Counted from the first letter of the stretch, positions 17,511 through 26,316 are shown. The stretch: DNA of 64,000 nt from Kallotenue papyrolyticum (GCF_000526415.1 NZ_JAGA01000002.1:2038001-2102000); one strand, 5' to 3'. The notes: a model not told the origin generated them from the sequence alone. Program-made: numbers and translations.

Positions 17511-19955
17511 ATGAGTGAGCACATGACACGGGATGAGCAGACCCGCGACGTCGGCCAGGAGCGCACGTTGCCGCTGGTGATCCTGGGCGAGATGGTGATT
17601 ATGCCGCGCATCCCGGTGCCGCTGCAGGTTGGCAAGGGCAAATCCTACCGCGCCATGGAGCATGCCATGCGCGGCGATCGCGAGGTGCTGCTCATCTTTG
17701 TCTCTGAAGAAGAGATCGAGGGTTTCAAGGGCAGCGAGCCACAGAAGTTGCCGCCGGTCGGCGTGATCGCTCGCCTGGAGGAGTTCCTCAAGCTGCCCGA
17801 CGATACCGTGCGCATCATTCTGGAAGGGCTGGAGCGCGCCGAGGTGGGCGACTACGTCCAGAACGAGCCCTTCCACATGGTGCGCTGCACGCCACGGCCC
17901 GATCCGCGCCCGGAGGGTCCCGAGGTCGAGGCGCTGATGGCCGAGGTCAAGGCCCAGGTCGAGGAGATCATCAGCTACATGCCCGAAGTGTCGCAGGAGG
18001 CGGTCGCCTTTGTGCACCGCATCGACGATCCTGGGCATCTGGCGGATGTGGTGGCCTACGGCCCGGCCTTCGAGTTCGAGGATCGGCTCGAGTTGCTCAA
18101 CCTGCTTGATCCGGTGGAGCGGCTGCGCAAGGTACAGCGCGAGCTGTCGCATCAGCTTGAGCTGCTGCGGCTGCGCGCCAAGATCCAGAGCGATACCAAG
18201 GAAGCGCTCGATCAGTCGCAGAAGGAATACTTCCTGCGCGAGCAGATGAAGGCGATCCGGCGCGAGCTGGGCGAGGACGATTTGGACGAAGACCCGATCG
18301 ATGAGCTCAAGCGCAAGATCGCTGAGCTAAACGCGCCCGACTACGTCAAAGAGACCGCGACGCACGAGCTCAAGCGCCTGGTGCAGCAGGGCATGAACTC
18401 GCCCGAGGCCGGCGTGATCCGCACCTATATCGACTGGATCCTGTCGTTGCCCTGGGCCAAGGAAGAGCAGCAGCCGATCTCGCTCCAGGAGGCCAAGCGC
18501 GTGCTGGACGAGGATCACTACGGCCTGGACAAGGTCAAGGAGCGGCTGCTGGAGTATCTGGCCGTGCGCAAACTGGCCGGCACCAAGATGCGCTCGCCGA
18601 TCCTGTGCCTGGTCGGCCCGCCGGGCGTGGGCAAGACCTCGCTGGGGCGTTCGATCGCCCGTGCGCTGGGTCGCGCCTTTGTGCGCGCCTCGCTGGGCGG
18701 TGTGCGCGACGAGGCTGAGATCCGCGGCCACCGCCGCACCTATATCGGCGCCATGCCCGGACGCATCATCCAGAGCATCAAGACCGCCAAGAGCAATCAG
18801 CCGGTCTTTATTCTGGACGAGATCGACAAGCTCGGCGCGGACTACCGCGGCGATCCGACCTCGGCGCTGCTGGAGGTGCTCGATCCGGAGCAGAACGCGA
18901 CCTTCAGCGATCACTACCTGGAGATCCCGTTCGATCTCTCGCAGGTGATCTTTATCGCTACCGCCAATCAGCTCGATCCGATCCCGGGTCCGCTGCGCGA
19001 CCGCATGGAGATCATCGAAATCGGCGGCTACACCGAGGACGAGAAGCTGGAGATCGCGCGCGGCTTCCTGGTGCCCAAGCAGCGCGAGTTTCATGGTCTG
19101 CAGCCCGAACATATGCAGATCACCGACGCGGCGCTGCTCAAGATCATCCGCGAGTACACGCGCGAAGCCGGTGTGCGCAACCTGGAGCGCGAGATCGCGG
19201 CGCTATGCCGCAAGGTAGCGCGGCGCGTGGCGGAAGCCGCTGAGGGCGAGACCATTGCCGTCACGATCGACGCCGCCGACCTGCCGGAGCTGCTGGGGCC
19301 GGAGAAGTTCAGCTACGGGCTGGCCGAACAACACGACGAGGTCGGCGTGGCGACGGGCGTCTCCTGGTCCACCACCGGCGGCGACACGATGTCCTTCGAG
19401 GTGCTGCCGCTGCGTGGCAAGGGTGAGCTCAAGCTCACCGGTCAGTTGGGCGAGGTGATGAAGGAGTCGGCGCAGGCGGCGCTCTCCTACGTGCGCTACC
19501 GCGCCGAGGAGCTGGGCATCTCGCCCACCTTCTTCGAGGAGCATGCTATCCATATCCACGTGCCCGAAGGCGCGGTGCCCAAGGATGGCCCCTCGGCGGG
19601 CATCACCCTGACCACGGCGTTGGTCTCGGCCATGACCGGCATTCCGGTGCGCCGCGATGTGGCCATGACCGGCGAGGTCACGCTGCGCGGCAAGATTCTG
19701 CCGATCGGCGGCCTCAAGGAGAAGACCATGGCGGCGCATCGCGCCGGGATCAAGACCTTTCTCCTGCCCAAGGAGAACCTCAAGGATCTGGTCGAAATCC
19801 CGGCCAAGGTGCGCGAGGAGATGCAGATCATCCCGGTCGAGCACATGGACGAGGTGCTGAAGATCGCACTGGCGCGGCCGATCAAGAGTGCCAGCAATCC
19901 GCCGCTGCAGCCCAAGAGCCAGAAGTCGGGCAAGCGCGCCACGCCCTCGGCTTAA
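17511..19955 (+). CDS. lon: ATP-dependent protease Lon
   Basis: 814 residues with the complete LonA order. The N-terminal substrate domain starts at [20 protein letters not shown]; then the coiled region ([18 protein letters not shown]), Walker [10 protein letters not shown], Walker [10 protein letters not shown] and the arginine-finger region. The C-terminal S16 protease domain has catalytic Ser695 in [11 protein letters not shown] and Lys738 in [13 protein letters not shown]. It degrades misfolded and regulatory proteins in the cytoplasm. The ATG at 17511 lies past 40 codons of an untranslated longer frame. Confidence 0.97.
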   Translation: MSEHMTRDEQTRDVGQERTLPLVILGEMVIMPRIPVPLQVGKGKSYRAMEHAMRGDREVLLIFVSEEEIEGFKGSEPQKLPPVGVIARLEEFLKLPDDTVRIILEGLERAEVGDYVQNEPFHMVRCTPRPDPRPEGPEVEALMAEVKAQVEEIISYMPEVSQEAVAFVHRIDDPGHLADVVAYGPAFEFEDRLELLNLLDPVERLRKVQRELSHQLELLRLRAKIQSDTKEALDQSQKEYFLREQMKAIRRELGEDDLDEDPIDELKRKIAELNAPDYVKETATHELKRLVQQGMNSPEAGVIRTYIDWILSLPWAKEEQQPISLQEAKRVLDEDHYGLDKVKERLLEYLAVRKLAGTKMRSPILCLVGPPGVGKTSLGRSIARALGRAFVRASLGGVRDEAEIRGHRRTYIGAMPGRIIQSIKTAKSNQPVFILDEIDKLGADYRGDPTSALLEVLDPEQNATFSDHYLEIPFDLSQVIFIATANQLDPIPGPLRDRMEIIEIGGYTEDEKLEIARGFLVPKQREFHGLQPEHMQITDAALLKIIREYTREAGVRNLEREIAALCRKVARRVAEAAEGETIAVTIDAADLPELLGPEKFSYGLAEQHDEVGVATGVSWSTTGGDTMSFEVLPLRGKGELKLTGQLGEVMKESAQAALSYVRYRAEELGISPTFFEEHAIHIHVPEGAVPKDGPSAGITLTTALVSAMTGIPVRRDVAMTGEVTLRGKILPIGGLKEKTMAAHRAGIKTFLLPKENLKDLVEIPAKVREEMQIIPVEHMDEVLKIALARPIKSASNPPLQPKSQKSGKRATPSA

Positions 19956-19971
19956 GCCCGCGCAACACACG

Positions 19972-20014
19972 ACACCGGCACGCGGATCGGTCTCCGCGTG
20001 CCGGTGTTGTTTTG
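19972..20014 (+). terminator. Intrinsic terminator of lon
   Basis: The 14-bp stem ACACCGGCACGCGG (19972-19985) / CCGCGTGCCGGTGT (19994-20007) has an 8-nt loop and is followed by TGTTTT. It lies directly after the lon stop codon. Confidence 0.9.
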
Positions 20015-20019
20015 GCTGT

Positions 20020-20664
20020 TCAATCCACATCCGGGCTGGGCTGCAGCAACAGGCTGTAGCTCCAGAAGCCTGGCTGTCGGCGGTGGAGCGCAAAGCCCGC
20101 CCGACGCGCCCAGCGCAGGGTGATCGCCGGCGGCACGTATTCGGGTGCCATAAGCTCCTCGCTCACCAGCAGGCAGCCGCCGGGCTTGAGTACGCGTCGC
20201 ACTTCGCGCAGCGCCCCGACGCGGTCGGGAATCATCGGCAGTACGGCGATCATGAACGCGGCGTCCACGCTGCGGTCGCGCAGCGGGAGCGCCCGCGCGT
20301 CGGCCAGGTGCAGATGGAGCGCGTCGGGGGGCAGTCCGGCGGTACGGCGGCGCAGGCGCTCCAGCATGGGGCGCTGCCGGTCGATGCTGATCACGCGCCC
20401 GCCGGGCACGACCTGCTGCACCGCCGCGCCGCTGAACAGCCCGGTACCGCCGCCGATCTCCAACAGCGTCTGGCCGGGACGCGCCTGCAGCGGTGCTAGT
20501 GTGCGTGCCGGATCGCGGTAGCGCCGTCGCCAGCGGCTCTCAAGCAGGCCATGCACCGCCGGCGGGGTGATGTGTGGGCGGAAGAAGAGGTAGAGCCGAG
20601 CGGCGGCCTGGAGCAGCAGCAGGCCGGCCAGTCCCAGGCCCGCGCGTTTGAGCAGTTTGGTCAT
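20020..20664 (-). CDS. SAM-dependent methyltransferase with N-terminal membrane helix
   Basis: 214 residues. One N-terminal hydrophobic segment (GLAGLLLLQAAARLYLFF) precedes a type-11 methyltransferase core: motif I LLEIGGGTGLFS, SIDRQRPMLERL, LADARALPLRDRSVD and RRVLKPGGCLLVSEE. The membrane anchor suggests a lipid or quinone-like substrate. It lies 13 bp downstream of the FAD oxidoreductase on the same strand, so the two may act on the same lipid. The start at 20664 is the first after the longer unsupported frame. Confidence 0.82.
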   Translation of the reverse strand: MTKLLKRAGLGLAGLLLLQAAARLYLFFRPHITPPAVHGLLESRWRRRYRDPARTLAPLQARPGQTLLEIGGGTGLFSGAAVQQVVPGGRVISIDRQRPMLERLRRRTAGLPPDALHLHLADARALPLRDRSVDAAFMIAVLPMIPDRVGALREVRRVLKPGGCLLVSEELMAPEYVPPAITLRWARRAGFALHRRQPGFWSYSLLLQPSPDVD

Positions 20665-20677
20665 CGGCTTTCTCCGG

Positions 20678-21862
20678 CTATGCTCGTAGCAGGCTGTGGA
20701 GCAACAGCGCACGCGACCAGCGCTGCGCCGCGATGGCCTCCAGCGCCCGTGGATAGGCCAGCGTATGCGTCAGGAGCAGGTTGGCGACGAAGCGTCCACG
20801 GCGCGCTGCCTGCCAGCGGTGGGCATACGCGCTGAGCCGTCGCGCCGACACGTCGCCGTGGCGCAGTGCCTGCCCGGCCACCTCGGCGGCGATGGCTGCC
20901 GAACGCAGCGCGCTCCAGACGCCGTCACCGAACAGTGGACTGACGTAGCCCGTGGCATCGCCGACCAGCAGCAGGCCCGGCAGCACGATCGGCGCGACCC
21001 GGTAGGCCAGCCGGGCGCGCGTAAACGGCGCCCGGATCGGGACCACCCCCGCGAACCGCGAGCGCAGCAGGGGATCGCTGCCGATCAGTCGCCAGAAGAA
21101 GGCTTGCGGCGTCTCGCCCGAGCGGCGGCAGGCCAGCGGCGCGCCCAGGCCACAGCCGATCACGCCCGGCGCCAGCGTTGTGATCTGCAGCACACAGAGC
21201 GGCGTGCCGAACAGGTGCATCTCCCAGCGGTCGGCGCTCACGTCGGGGAGCTGCGCGACGAAGAGCACGACCGCCAGAAAGGTGGGACCGGCGAGCGGAC
21301 GGCGCAGGCCAAACTGGGTCAGGCTGCGGGCGTTACGTCCGCCGGCATCGATCACCAGGCGCGCACTGATGTGGTGTGGCCTACCCTCAGGGTCGCTGAC
21401 CAGCGCGCCCACGACGTCGCCACGGGCGTCGCGCACGAGCTGACGCGCCTGCCAGCCCTGCCGTCCATCCACGCCGCCGCGGCGCGCGGCTGTGAAGCAG
21501 GCGGCATCGAACGCTTCGCGCGCGACGATCTCGATACAGCGCTGACCGCCGAAGCGATCCTGGGTTACGTATCCGCTCGGCCAACGCATCAACAACCGCC
21601 GGATCGTGTTCTGACGCCAGCAGTTCGGCTCCAGCCCAGCATCCAGCGCGGCGATCTCGCGTTGGGTGCGCGGCGGAAAGCCTTCGCCGGAGCGCCAGGG
21701 ATCGCAGCCGGCAGCGCCGAAGACGCGCCGCTCCAGCAGCAGCACCTGCCAGCCCTGGCGTGCCAGGCGCAGTGCCACCGCCGAACCGGCCGGCCCGGCG
21801 CCGATGACCAGCACATCGCAGCTCGTCTGGGCGATCACCCGCCTGTCTGAAGCCGTGCTCAT
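20678..21862 (-). CDS. FAD-dependent oxidoreductase (geranylgeranyl-reductase / halogenase-like)
   Basis: 394 residues with the dinucleotide-binding GAGPAGSAVALRLARQGW at the N-terminus, then the later FAD motif LLLVGDATGYVSPLFGDGV. This is the pattern of group A flavoproteins such as geranylgeranyl reductases and related monooxygenases. The neighbouring membrane methyltransferase fits a role in lipid or isoprenoid modification. The exact reaction cannot be set from sequence. Confidence 0.78.
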   Translation of the reverse strand: MSTASDRRVIAQTSCDVLVIGAGPAGSAVALRLARQGWQVLLLERRVFGAAGCDPWRSGEGFPPRTQREIAALDAGLEPNCWRQNTIRRLLMRWPSGYVTQDRFGGQRCIEIVAREAFDAACFTAARRGGVDGRQGWQARQLVRDARGDVVGALVSDPEGRPHHISARLVIDAGGRNARSLTQFGLRRPLAGPTFLAVVLFVAQLPDVSADRWEMHLFGTPLCVLQITTLAPGVIGCGLGAPLACRRSGETPQAFFWRLIGSDPLLRSRFAGVVPIRAPFTRARLAYRVAPIVLPGLLLVGDATGYVSPLFGDGVWSALRSAAIAAEVAGQALRHGDVSARRLSAYAHRWQAARRGRFVANLLLTHTLAYPRALEAIAAQRWSRALLLHSLLRA

Positions 21863-22007
21863 AGCGCCTCACTGCTCACTGCCGGCTGCAGCCCTCCGGG
21901 CGCAGTCACATACATGATAGAACTGAAGCGCAATACAGCACGATGACCTGGCCGGTCGCAGCGTTCCCTCTGTGCGCGTGACCGGTTTTCGAGAAGCAGC
22001 GTGCCGC

Positions 22008-22035
22008 TTGTCAGACTCGACAACAGGCATATACT
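22008..22035 (+). promoter_or_regulatory. Promoter of the transglutaminase-like gene
   Basis: TTGTCA (22008-22013) and TATACT (22030-22035) are 16 bp apart, about 43 bp ahead of the ATG at 22078. Confidence 0.65.
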
Positions 22036-22077
22036 ATCGCGAAGCTGTTCGAGAGGCGTTGACAATAGGACAACACG

Positions 22078-23400
22078 ATGGACTCAACCTCTGCCTCACC
22101 TCAGCACCCAACCGGAGCGGCGTCCGGTGCGTTGATCTACACTCCGGCTGGGCGGACACGGATGCGCTACACCTACATTAACCGTCAGGCCGGCGCGGTC
22201 GAGCTCTGGCTGGCTTTGCCGCCTGAATTGCCCACTCAGCGCAATGTGCGTATCCTGGCGCTCACACCTGAGCCGCTCGCGGTGCAGCCTGATGGCCTTG
22301 GACTCAATTGCCTGGCCTTTTTTCGGCTGGCTGCGGGCCAGCGGCTCGATCTGGAGCTGCAGGCCGATCTGTACCACTGCCGCTATGATCCGACGGCGCC
22401 CGGTCAGACGATCGCGCTTGACCCGGCAGATCGGGCGCGTTTCCTGCGCTCCTCGGCGCTGGTGCATGTGAGCGAGGAGGTGCGCGCCGAGGCGCGGCGC
22501 ATCGTTGGCGATGCCGCCACTCCTCTGGAGCAGGCGCGTCGTCTGTATGTGCACCTGATCAAGCACTATCGCTACGCGTGGCCTCCGGCAGCGCGTGGGA
22601 GCGAGGCGATGCGGCGCCTGCGTCGTGGTGATTGCGGTGAGTATTCGTTCCTCTACGCGGCTTGGTGTCGTGCGCTGGATCTTCCTTGCCGCGTGTTGAT
22701 CGGCAGCTTCGCCCATGGAACGTTGCAGGCCCATGTCTGGAACGAAGTATTTATCGCTGGGCTCGGCTGGCTGCCGGCCGACAGCAGCATCCACCAGACG
22801 CCACTGCGGCTCCCCGGCCTGGCGGATCTGGACTGGCTGCTGCAGCGCGTGGAGCACCAGCTTGGTCGCCTGGCGGATGAACGCCTGGTCTTTTCGATCG
22901 ATCCCGAAGTGCTGCTGGTGCCGCCCTATCGCGATCAGCCGGCGCCTGAGCGGGCCGAGCGCATGCGCATCGCCGGGCGCGACCTGGCCTGGGGCTATGA
23001 GAGTCTTGACGGGGCGGCGCCCTACCTCCAACCGATCTACCCGCGCTTCAACAGCGCTGCCGAGCAGCCGCGGGCTGGTTGGCCGGCGTTCCTGGCTGCA
23101 TGGTGGCCGCCACTGCTGCGGCGGCAGATCGAGCCGCTGCTTGGCACCTGGTCGTTCCACGATCCGCTCACCTACCGGCTGATGACCTGGCTGATGGTGG
23201 GCGGCTTCCTGGTGGGCTTGCTGGGCACCGTACTGAACATCCTGGCGATCGAGGGCTTCGATCTGCCCAAGCTGCTGGGCTACCTGCTCGGCGATATCCT
23301 TCTGATCCGGCGTACCGGTGTCAACTGGTGGAAGCTGGCGTTGATCGCTCTGTTCCTGTTCGAGTTGATCGTGCGCGTGCTGGCGTTGATCTTCGGCTGA
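22078..23400 (+). CDS. Transglutaminase-like cysteine-protease-fold protein with C-terminal membrane helices
   Basis: A 440-residue protein. An N-terminal beta domain (residues ~20-130) is followed by the transglutaminase core with GDCGEYSFLYAAW (Cys), QAHVWNEVFI (His) and GWLPADSS (Asp). Two or three hydrophobic segments end the protein (LMTWLMVGGFLVGLLG and later). Similar proteins are common near membrane and cell-envelope genes in Chloroflexota and Cyanobacteria. The active site appears complete; substrate unknown. Confidence 0.82.
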   Translation: MDSTSASPQHPTGAASGALIYTPAGRTRMRYTYINRQAGAVELWLALPPELPTQRNVRILALTPEPLAVQPDGLGLNCLAFFRLAAGQRLDLELQADLYHCRYDPTAPGQTIALDPADRARFLRSSALVHVSEEVRAEARRIVGDAATPLEQARRLYVHLIKHYRYAWPPAARGSEAMRRLRRGDCGEYSFLYAAWCRALDLPCRVLIGSFAHGTLQAHVWNEVFIAGLGWLPADSSIHQTPLRLPGLADLDWLLQRVEHQLGRLADERLVFSIDPEVLLVPPYRDQPAPERAERMRIAGRDLAWGYESLDGAAPYLQPIYPRFNSAAEQPRAGWPAFLAAWWPPLLRRQIEPLLGTWSFHDPLTYRLMTWLMVGGFLVGLLGTVLNILAIEGFDLPKLLGYLLGDILLIRRTGVNWWKLALIALFLFELIVRVLALIFG

Positions 23401-23444
23401 CCGCGTCACCCTGCTGTTGGCCGTTCCGCTGCTCTGCCAGACGT

Positions 23445-23458
23445 GGAGCTGAAGCTCC
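23445..23458. terminator. Short hairpin between convergent genes
   Basis: GGAGCT-GA-AGCTCC forms a small hairpin between the convergent transglutaminase and response-regulator genes. With no T tract on either side it is only a weak candidate bidirectional terminator. Confidence 0.35.
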
Positions 23459-23461
23459 GCG

Positions 23462-24109
23462 CTACTCGCTCGCGACGAGCCGGTTGCGAAAGGCGAAGAC
23501 GATCGCCTGGTAGCGATTGGTCAGGCCGAGTTTGCCGTAGATGTTGCGCAGATGATGCTTCACCGTCTCATAACTGATCGTCAGGGCAGCGCCGATGGCC
23601 TGATTGTCGTAGCCGGCGCCGACCAGCCGCAGCACCTCCAGTTCGCGTTCGGTGAGCGTCAGGAGACGGTCGCGCTCGGTGGCGCGTTGCCGTTGATGCC
23701 GCACGTACACGCCGGCAACCTTGGGGCTGAGGTACATGTCGCCATCGGCGACGGTACGAATGGCTGCGATCAATGTAGCGCGCGGCTCGTCCTTGAGGAT
23801 ATACCCCCGTGCGCCGGCGTGCAGCAGGCCGGTCACATATTCGCTCTCATCGTAGGAGGAGAGCACCAGCACCTTCAGCTCAGGAGCGCTGACACTCAGC
23901 GCGCGCACGGCAGCGATCGGCTCCAGGCCGGGCATGCGCGCATCCAGCAACAGCAGGTCCGTCTCGTGGCAGTGGCGCGCAACGGTGGGGTCGATCTCGG
24001 CGCCGTGCCCGATCTCGGCCACCACGCGCAGGTTCCCCTCGGCTTCGAGCATGGCGCGCACGCCCGCGCGCACGACCGGATGATCATCGGCAATGATCAG
24101 GCTGATCAC
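23462..24109 (-). CDS. NarL/FixJ-family response regulator
   Basis: 215 residues. The N-terminal receiver has IIADDHPVVRAGV (acidic pocket), LLLLDARMPG (phosphorylated Asp) and YILKDEP (conserved Lys). A LuxR-type helix-turn-helix with LTERELEVLRLVGAGYDN and TVKHHLRNIYGKL closes the protein. I chose GTG at 24109 because GGAGG lies 5 nt upstream; an upstream ATG at 24136 lacks a ribosome site. No histidine kinase is adjacent. Confidence 0.9.
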   Translation of the reverse strand: MISLIIADDHPVVRAGVRAMLEAEGNLRVVAEIGHGAEIDPTVARHCHETDLLLLDARMPGLEPIAAVRALSVSAPELKVLVLSSYDESEYVTGLLHAGARGYILKDEPRATLIAAIRTVADGDMYLSPKVAGVYVRHQRQRATERDRLLTLTERELEVLRLVGAGYDNQAIGAALTISYETVKHHLRNIYGKLGLTNRYQAIVFAFRNRLVASE

Positions 24110-24173
24110 GGTTGCCTCCACAACATGCTCAACCACTGCGCTGTGCCACCAGTATAGCCGCGCTGCCGACGAC

Positions 24174-24202
24174 TTGCATCTTCGCTGCCTTCATGGTACA
24201 CT
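24174..24202 (+). promoter_or_regulatory. Promoter of the tRNA pair, TTGCAT-17-TACACT
   Basis: TTGCAT (24174-24179) and TACACT (24197-24202) are 17 bp apart, 12 bp ahead of tRNA-Arg. Confidence 0.75.
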
Positions 24203-24214
24203 AGTGCGCGCTAT

Positions 24215-24291
24215 GACCTCGTAGCTCAGTGGATCAGAGCGCTTCCCTGCGGAGGAAGAGGTCGCGCGTTCGAGTCGCGCCGAGGTCGCCA
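24215..24291 (+). tRNA. tRNA-Arg (GCG)
   Basis: The acceptor stem GACCTCG pairs with CGAGGTC, and the discriminator G plus CCA ends at 24291. The D arm is TAGCTCAGTGGATCAGAGC. The anticodon arm CTTCC-CTGCGGA-GGAAG carries GCG. The T arm GCGCGTTCGAGTCGCGC is regular. Confidence 0.95.
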
Positions 24292-24348
24292 CCGACCATG
24301 AGCAACGCCTGCTGTGTGTTGCTGGTGGTTCATCGACGAGCAGACGCT

Positions 24349-24438
24349 GGAGGGATGGCTGAGTGGTTGAAAGCGCCGCCCTCGAAATGCGGTAGGGTGT
24401 AACAGCCCTCGCGGGTTCGAATCCCGCTCCCTCCTCCA
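24349..24438 (+). tRNA. tRNA-Ser (CGA)
   Basis: A 90-nt class II tRNA. The acceptor stem GGAGGGA pairs with TCCCTCC and CCA is encoded. The anticodon loop CTCGAAA gives CGA. The long variable arm GGTGTAACAGCC is typical of serine tRNA. The discriminator reads T rather than the usual G, and the last anticodon-stem pair is C-T, both unusual. Confidence 0.92.
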
Positions 24439-24443
24439 TAGGC

Positions 24444-24469
24444 ATCGGGCAGCCTTAGGGCTGCCCGAT
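24444..24469 (+). terminator. Hairpin terminator after tRNA-Ser
   Basis: ATCGGGCAGCC (24444-24454) pairs with GGCTGCCCGAT (24459-24469) around TTAG. The T-poor tail makes it a modest terminator. The stop codon of the pstB fragment on the minus strand lies within it. Confidence 0.65.
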
Positions 24470-24640
24470 CGTCGTTGTGCGGCCTGGCCAGCTGACGCGT
24501 CCGGTGATGGAGTCCTCGGTGCGCCGGTCGTGCGGGTTGGTGAAGATCTGCTCGGCTGGTCCGGTCTCGATCAGCACGTCCATCAAAAAGAAGGCGGCAT
24601 CGTCGGCCAGGCGCGCGGTCTGCTGCACATGGTGCGGCGC
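24455..24640 (-). pseudogene. pstB C-terminal fragment
   Basis: On the minus strand the frame ending at TAA 24455-24457 reads HHVQQTARLADDAAFFLMD, then ETGPAEQIFTNPHDRRTED and SITGR. This aligns with the PstB C-terminus (HNMQQAAR...DRTAFFLM...[20 protein letters not shown]) of the two intact copies at 28.6-30.4 kb. No Walker motifs, ABC signature or start codon exist upstream. The natural Phe-Gly-stop end is replaced by a 12-residue run-on. It is a dead fragment. Confidence 0.85.
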
Positions 24641-24708
24641 GATCGCGCTCGTGGAGCACTCCTTGCCAGCAGGCTCAGGACGATTGCTATCCCTTGTCGT
24701 AGCCTCAT
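24583..24708 (-). pseudogene. Possible remnant of a signal-peptide-coding 5' end
   Basis: An ATG at 24708 (minus) opens MRLRQGIAIVLSLLARSAP, a basic-then-hydrophobic start like a lipoprotein signal peptide. It runs out of frame after about 15 residues into the pstB fragment and stops at 24583. The preceding sequence AGGAGAAG (24747-24754) resembles the pstS ribosome site. It may be the 5' end of a deleted gene. Confidence 0.35.
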
Positions 24709-24821
24709 CGAGATGGTTGTGCTCCTCGTCCCCTGGGCATCACAATCTTCTCCTAACCGGTTGTTCGCCTGCGCTTCATCTTAGCAAACGCGCTGCCGGA
24801 TGTAGGAGATGTGCGCCAACT

Positions 24822-24854
24822 CTTAACAAGGGTTTAATATCACCTTCATCTGGG
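24822..24854 (+). promoter_or_regulatory. Pho-box-like array, three 11-bp units
   Basis: CTTAAC (24822), TTTAAT (24833) and CTTCAT (24844) recur every 11 bp, like the direct-repeat PhoB/PhoP sites upstream of pstS. A -10-like CACGAT sits at 24860, 16 bp after the last unit, the same distance as in the pstS promoter. Confidence 0.6.
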
Positions 24855-24887
24855 TGTGGCACGATCCGGCTACGGGCACGGGGGCAT

Positions 24888-24922
24888 GCGGAACGGACAG
24901 CCGATCAGGTTGTCCGTTCCGC
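24888..24922 (+). promoter_or_regulatory. 12-bp perfect inverted repeat before the small ORF
   Basis: GCGGAACGGACA (24888-24899) and TGTCCGTTCCGC (24911-24922) form a 12-bp stem with an 11-nt loop. It ends 7 nt before the Shine-Dalgarno sequence of the small ORF. No U tract follows, so it looks more like an mRNA leader structure or binding site than a terminator. Confidence 0.7.
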
Positions 24923-24939
24923 GTCTTCAGGAGGAGGGC

Positions 24940-25035
24940 ATGGTTATTTTAGAGCCCAACGGCCGCGTGCGGCGCTTGCGGCGGGGCTGGTGCCGGCGCT
25001 TGTGGCGCTGGTGGCGACGCGCACTGCAGCGCTAG
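24940..25035 (+). CDS. Candidate 31-residue Arg/Trp-rich peptide
   Basis: The ATG at 24940 is preceded at ideal distance by AGGAGGAGGG (24929-24938), the strongest ribosome site in this part of the window. The peptide starts MVILEPNGRVRRLRRGWC and continues RRLWRWWRRALQR. It has 11 Arg and 4 Trp in 31 residues, one Glu and one Cys. Such composition resembles cationic membrane-active or nucleic-acid-binding peptides. It lies between the two Pho-box-like arrays. I know no family for it; chance translation of a GC-rich leader remains possible. Confidence 0.45.
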   Translation: MVILEPNGRVRRLRRGWCRRLWRWWRRALQR

Positions 25036-25095
25036 CGCCGATCACGCCTGGTCGTGCTCAGGCGGCTGGCTGCGATCGCTGCATCCGATCCCGCG

Positions 25096-25139
25096 CTTAA
25101 CATACGCTTAACTTTTCCATAAACGGCGCATAACCGGCG
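25096..25139 (+). promoter_or_regulatory. Pho-box-like array upstream of pstS, four 11-bp units
   Basis: CTTAAC (25096), CTTAAC (25107), CATAAA (25118) and CATAAC (25129) are spaced exactly 11 bp. This matches the tandem direct-repeat operators of the PhoB/PhoP response-regulator family. A -10-like TACAGT lies at 25145-25150. Confidence 0.8.
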
Positions 25140-25206
25140 CTCGTTACAGTTGTCACAGCCCCGAGCGGGCTTGTTCATGCAAGGGACCAATTAGGAGGAA
25201 ATCCGC

Positions 25207-26316
25207 ATGTTCTCAACCGTGCGCTCGCTCATGGTTGCGCTCGTGATGCTGCTGGTGCTGTCCGCCTGTGGCGGCTCGGGTGGCACGTCGTCGGCTTCGC
25301 CCACTGCTTCGCCTGCGACGGAAGCGTCGCCGTCACCCATGGCTCAGGCTTCACCAGCTTCAGAAGCGTCGCCGTCACCCATGGCTCAGGCTTCACCAGC
25401 TCCAGAAGCGTCGCCCTCCCCTGTAGCAACAGTGGCGGCTGAGACTGTCGAACTGCCGCCGGTCGATCCGGCTGAGGTGCAGGGAAATATCATCACCGCT
25501 GGCAGCTCTACGGTCTTTCCACTGACGCAGGCGATCGCTGAGCGCTTCCAATCTGAAGGCTATACCGGCAACATCACCATCGACAGCATCGGCACGGGCG
25601 CCGGCTTCGAGCGTTTCTGCAAGGCTGCCGAGACCGACATCGCCAACGCCAGCCGCGCAATCAAGGAGGAGGAAGCGCAGGCCTGCCGTGACAAGGGCCG
25701 CGAGCCGCTGGAATTCCGCGTCGGTACCGACGCGCTGGCAGTGGTGGTCAGCTCGGAGAACGACTTCCTGGAGGAGCTGAGCCTGGAGCAACTGGCGCAG
25801 ATCTTCTCCGGCCAGGTGAAGAACTGGAACGAGCTCAATCCGAGCTATCCGGCGCAGCCGATTCAACTCTACAGCCCCGGCACCGACAGTGGCACCTTCG
25901 ACTACTTCGTCGAAGCGGTGCTGGAGAAGGACAAGGAGAAGCTGCTGAGCGTCCAGGGTGTGCAGTTCAGCGAGGACGACAACGTGCTGGTGCAGGGCAT
26001 TGAGGGCAGCCCATACGCCATCGGCTACTTCGGCTACGCCTACTACCAGGAGAACCAGGGCCGACTCAAGCCGCTGCGCATCGACGGCGTCGCGCCGACC
26101 GAGGAGACCGCCGAGAGCGGCGAGTATCCGCTGAGCCGCCCGCTGTTCATCTACTCGGCCAAGACGATCATGGATCAGAAGCCGCAGGTCGCCGCCTTTA
26201 TCAACTACTACCTGAGCACGGTCGAAGACGTTATACTGGATGTGGGCTACTTCCCGGCCAGCGCTGAGGCGCTCAATCAGGCCAAGCAACGCTGGCTGGA
26301 AGCGACCGGACAGTAG
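25207..26316 (+). CDS. pstS: Phosphate ABC transporter substrate-binding lipoprotein
   Basis: 369-residue PstS. The signal peptide ends in a lipobox (LLVLSAC, Cys near residue 21). A ~60-residue Ser/Pro/Ala-rich linker containing a 42-bp tandem duplication precedes the binding domain. That domain has the phosphate-loop motifs [25 protein letters not shown] and [23 protein letters not shown] precedes the ATG. It is the first gene of pstSCABB-phoU and is expected to be induced by low phosphate. Confidence 0.96.
   Translation: MFSTVRSLMVALVMLLVLSACGGSGGTSSASPTASPATEASPSPMAQASPASEASPSPMAQASPAPEASPSPVATVAAETVELPPVDPAEVQGNIITAGSSTVFPLTQAIAERFQSEGYTGNITIDSIGTGAGFERFCKAAETDIANASRAIKEEEAQACRDKGREPLEFRVGTDALAVVVSSENDFLEELSLEQLAQIFSGQVKNWNELNPSYPAQPIQLYSPGTDSGTFDYFVEAVLEKDKEKLLSVQGVQFSEDDNVLVQGIEGSPYAIGYFGYAYYQENQGRLKPLRIDGVAPTEETAESGEYPLSRPLFIYSAKTIMDQKPQVAAFINYYLSTVEDVILDVGYFPASAEALNQAKQRWLEATGQ
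25321..25404 (+). repeat. 42-bp tandem duplication in the PstS linker
   Basis: 25321-25362 is repeated at 25363-25404 with one mismatch, and a third partial copy follows. Each copy encodes [13 protein letters not shown] plus S or P. This is a length-variable extracellular linker. Confidence 0.9.

Noticed and set aside
24477-25100. 207-aa plus-strand frame covering the region before pstS
   Set aside because: Runs antisense to the pstB fragment and through the Pho-box-like array; no supported start.
25321-25404. Possible CRISPR-like repeat
   Set aside because: Two tandem copies with no spacers, inside the PstS coding frame.
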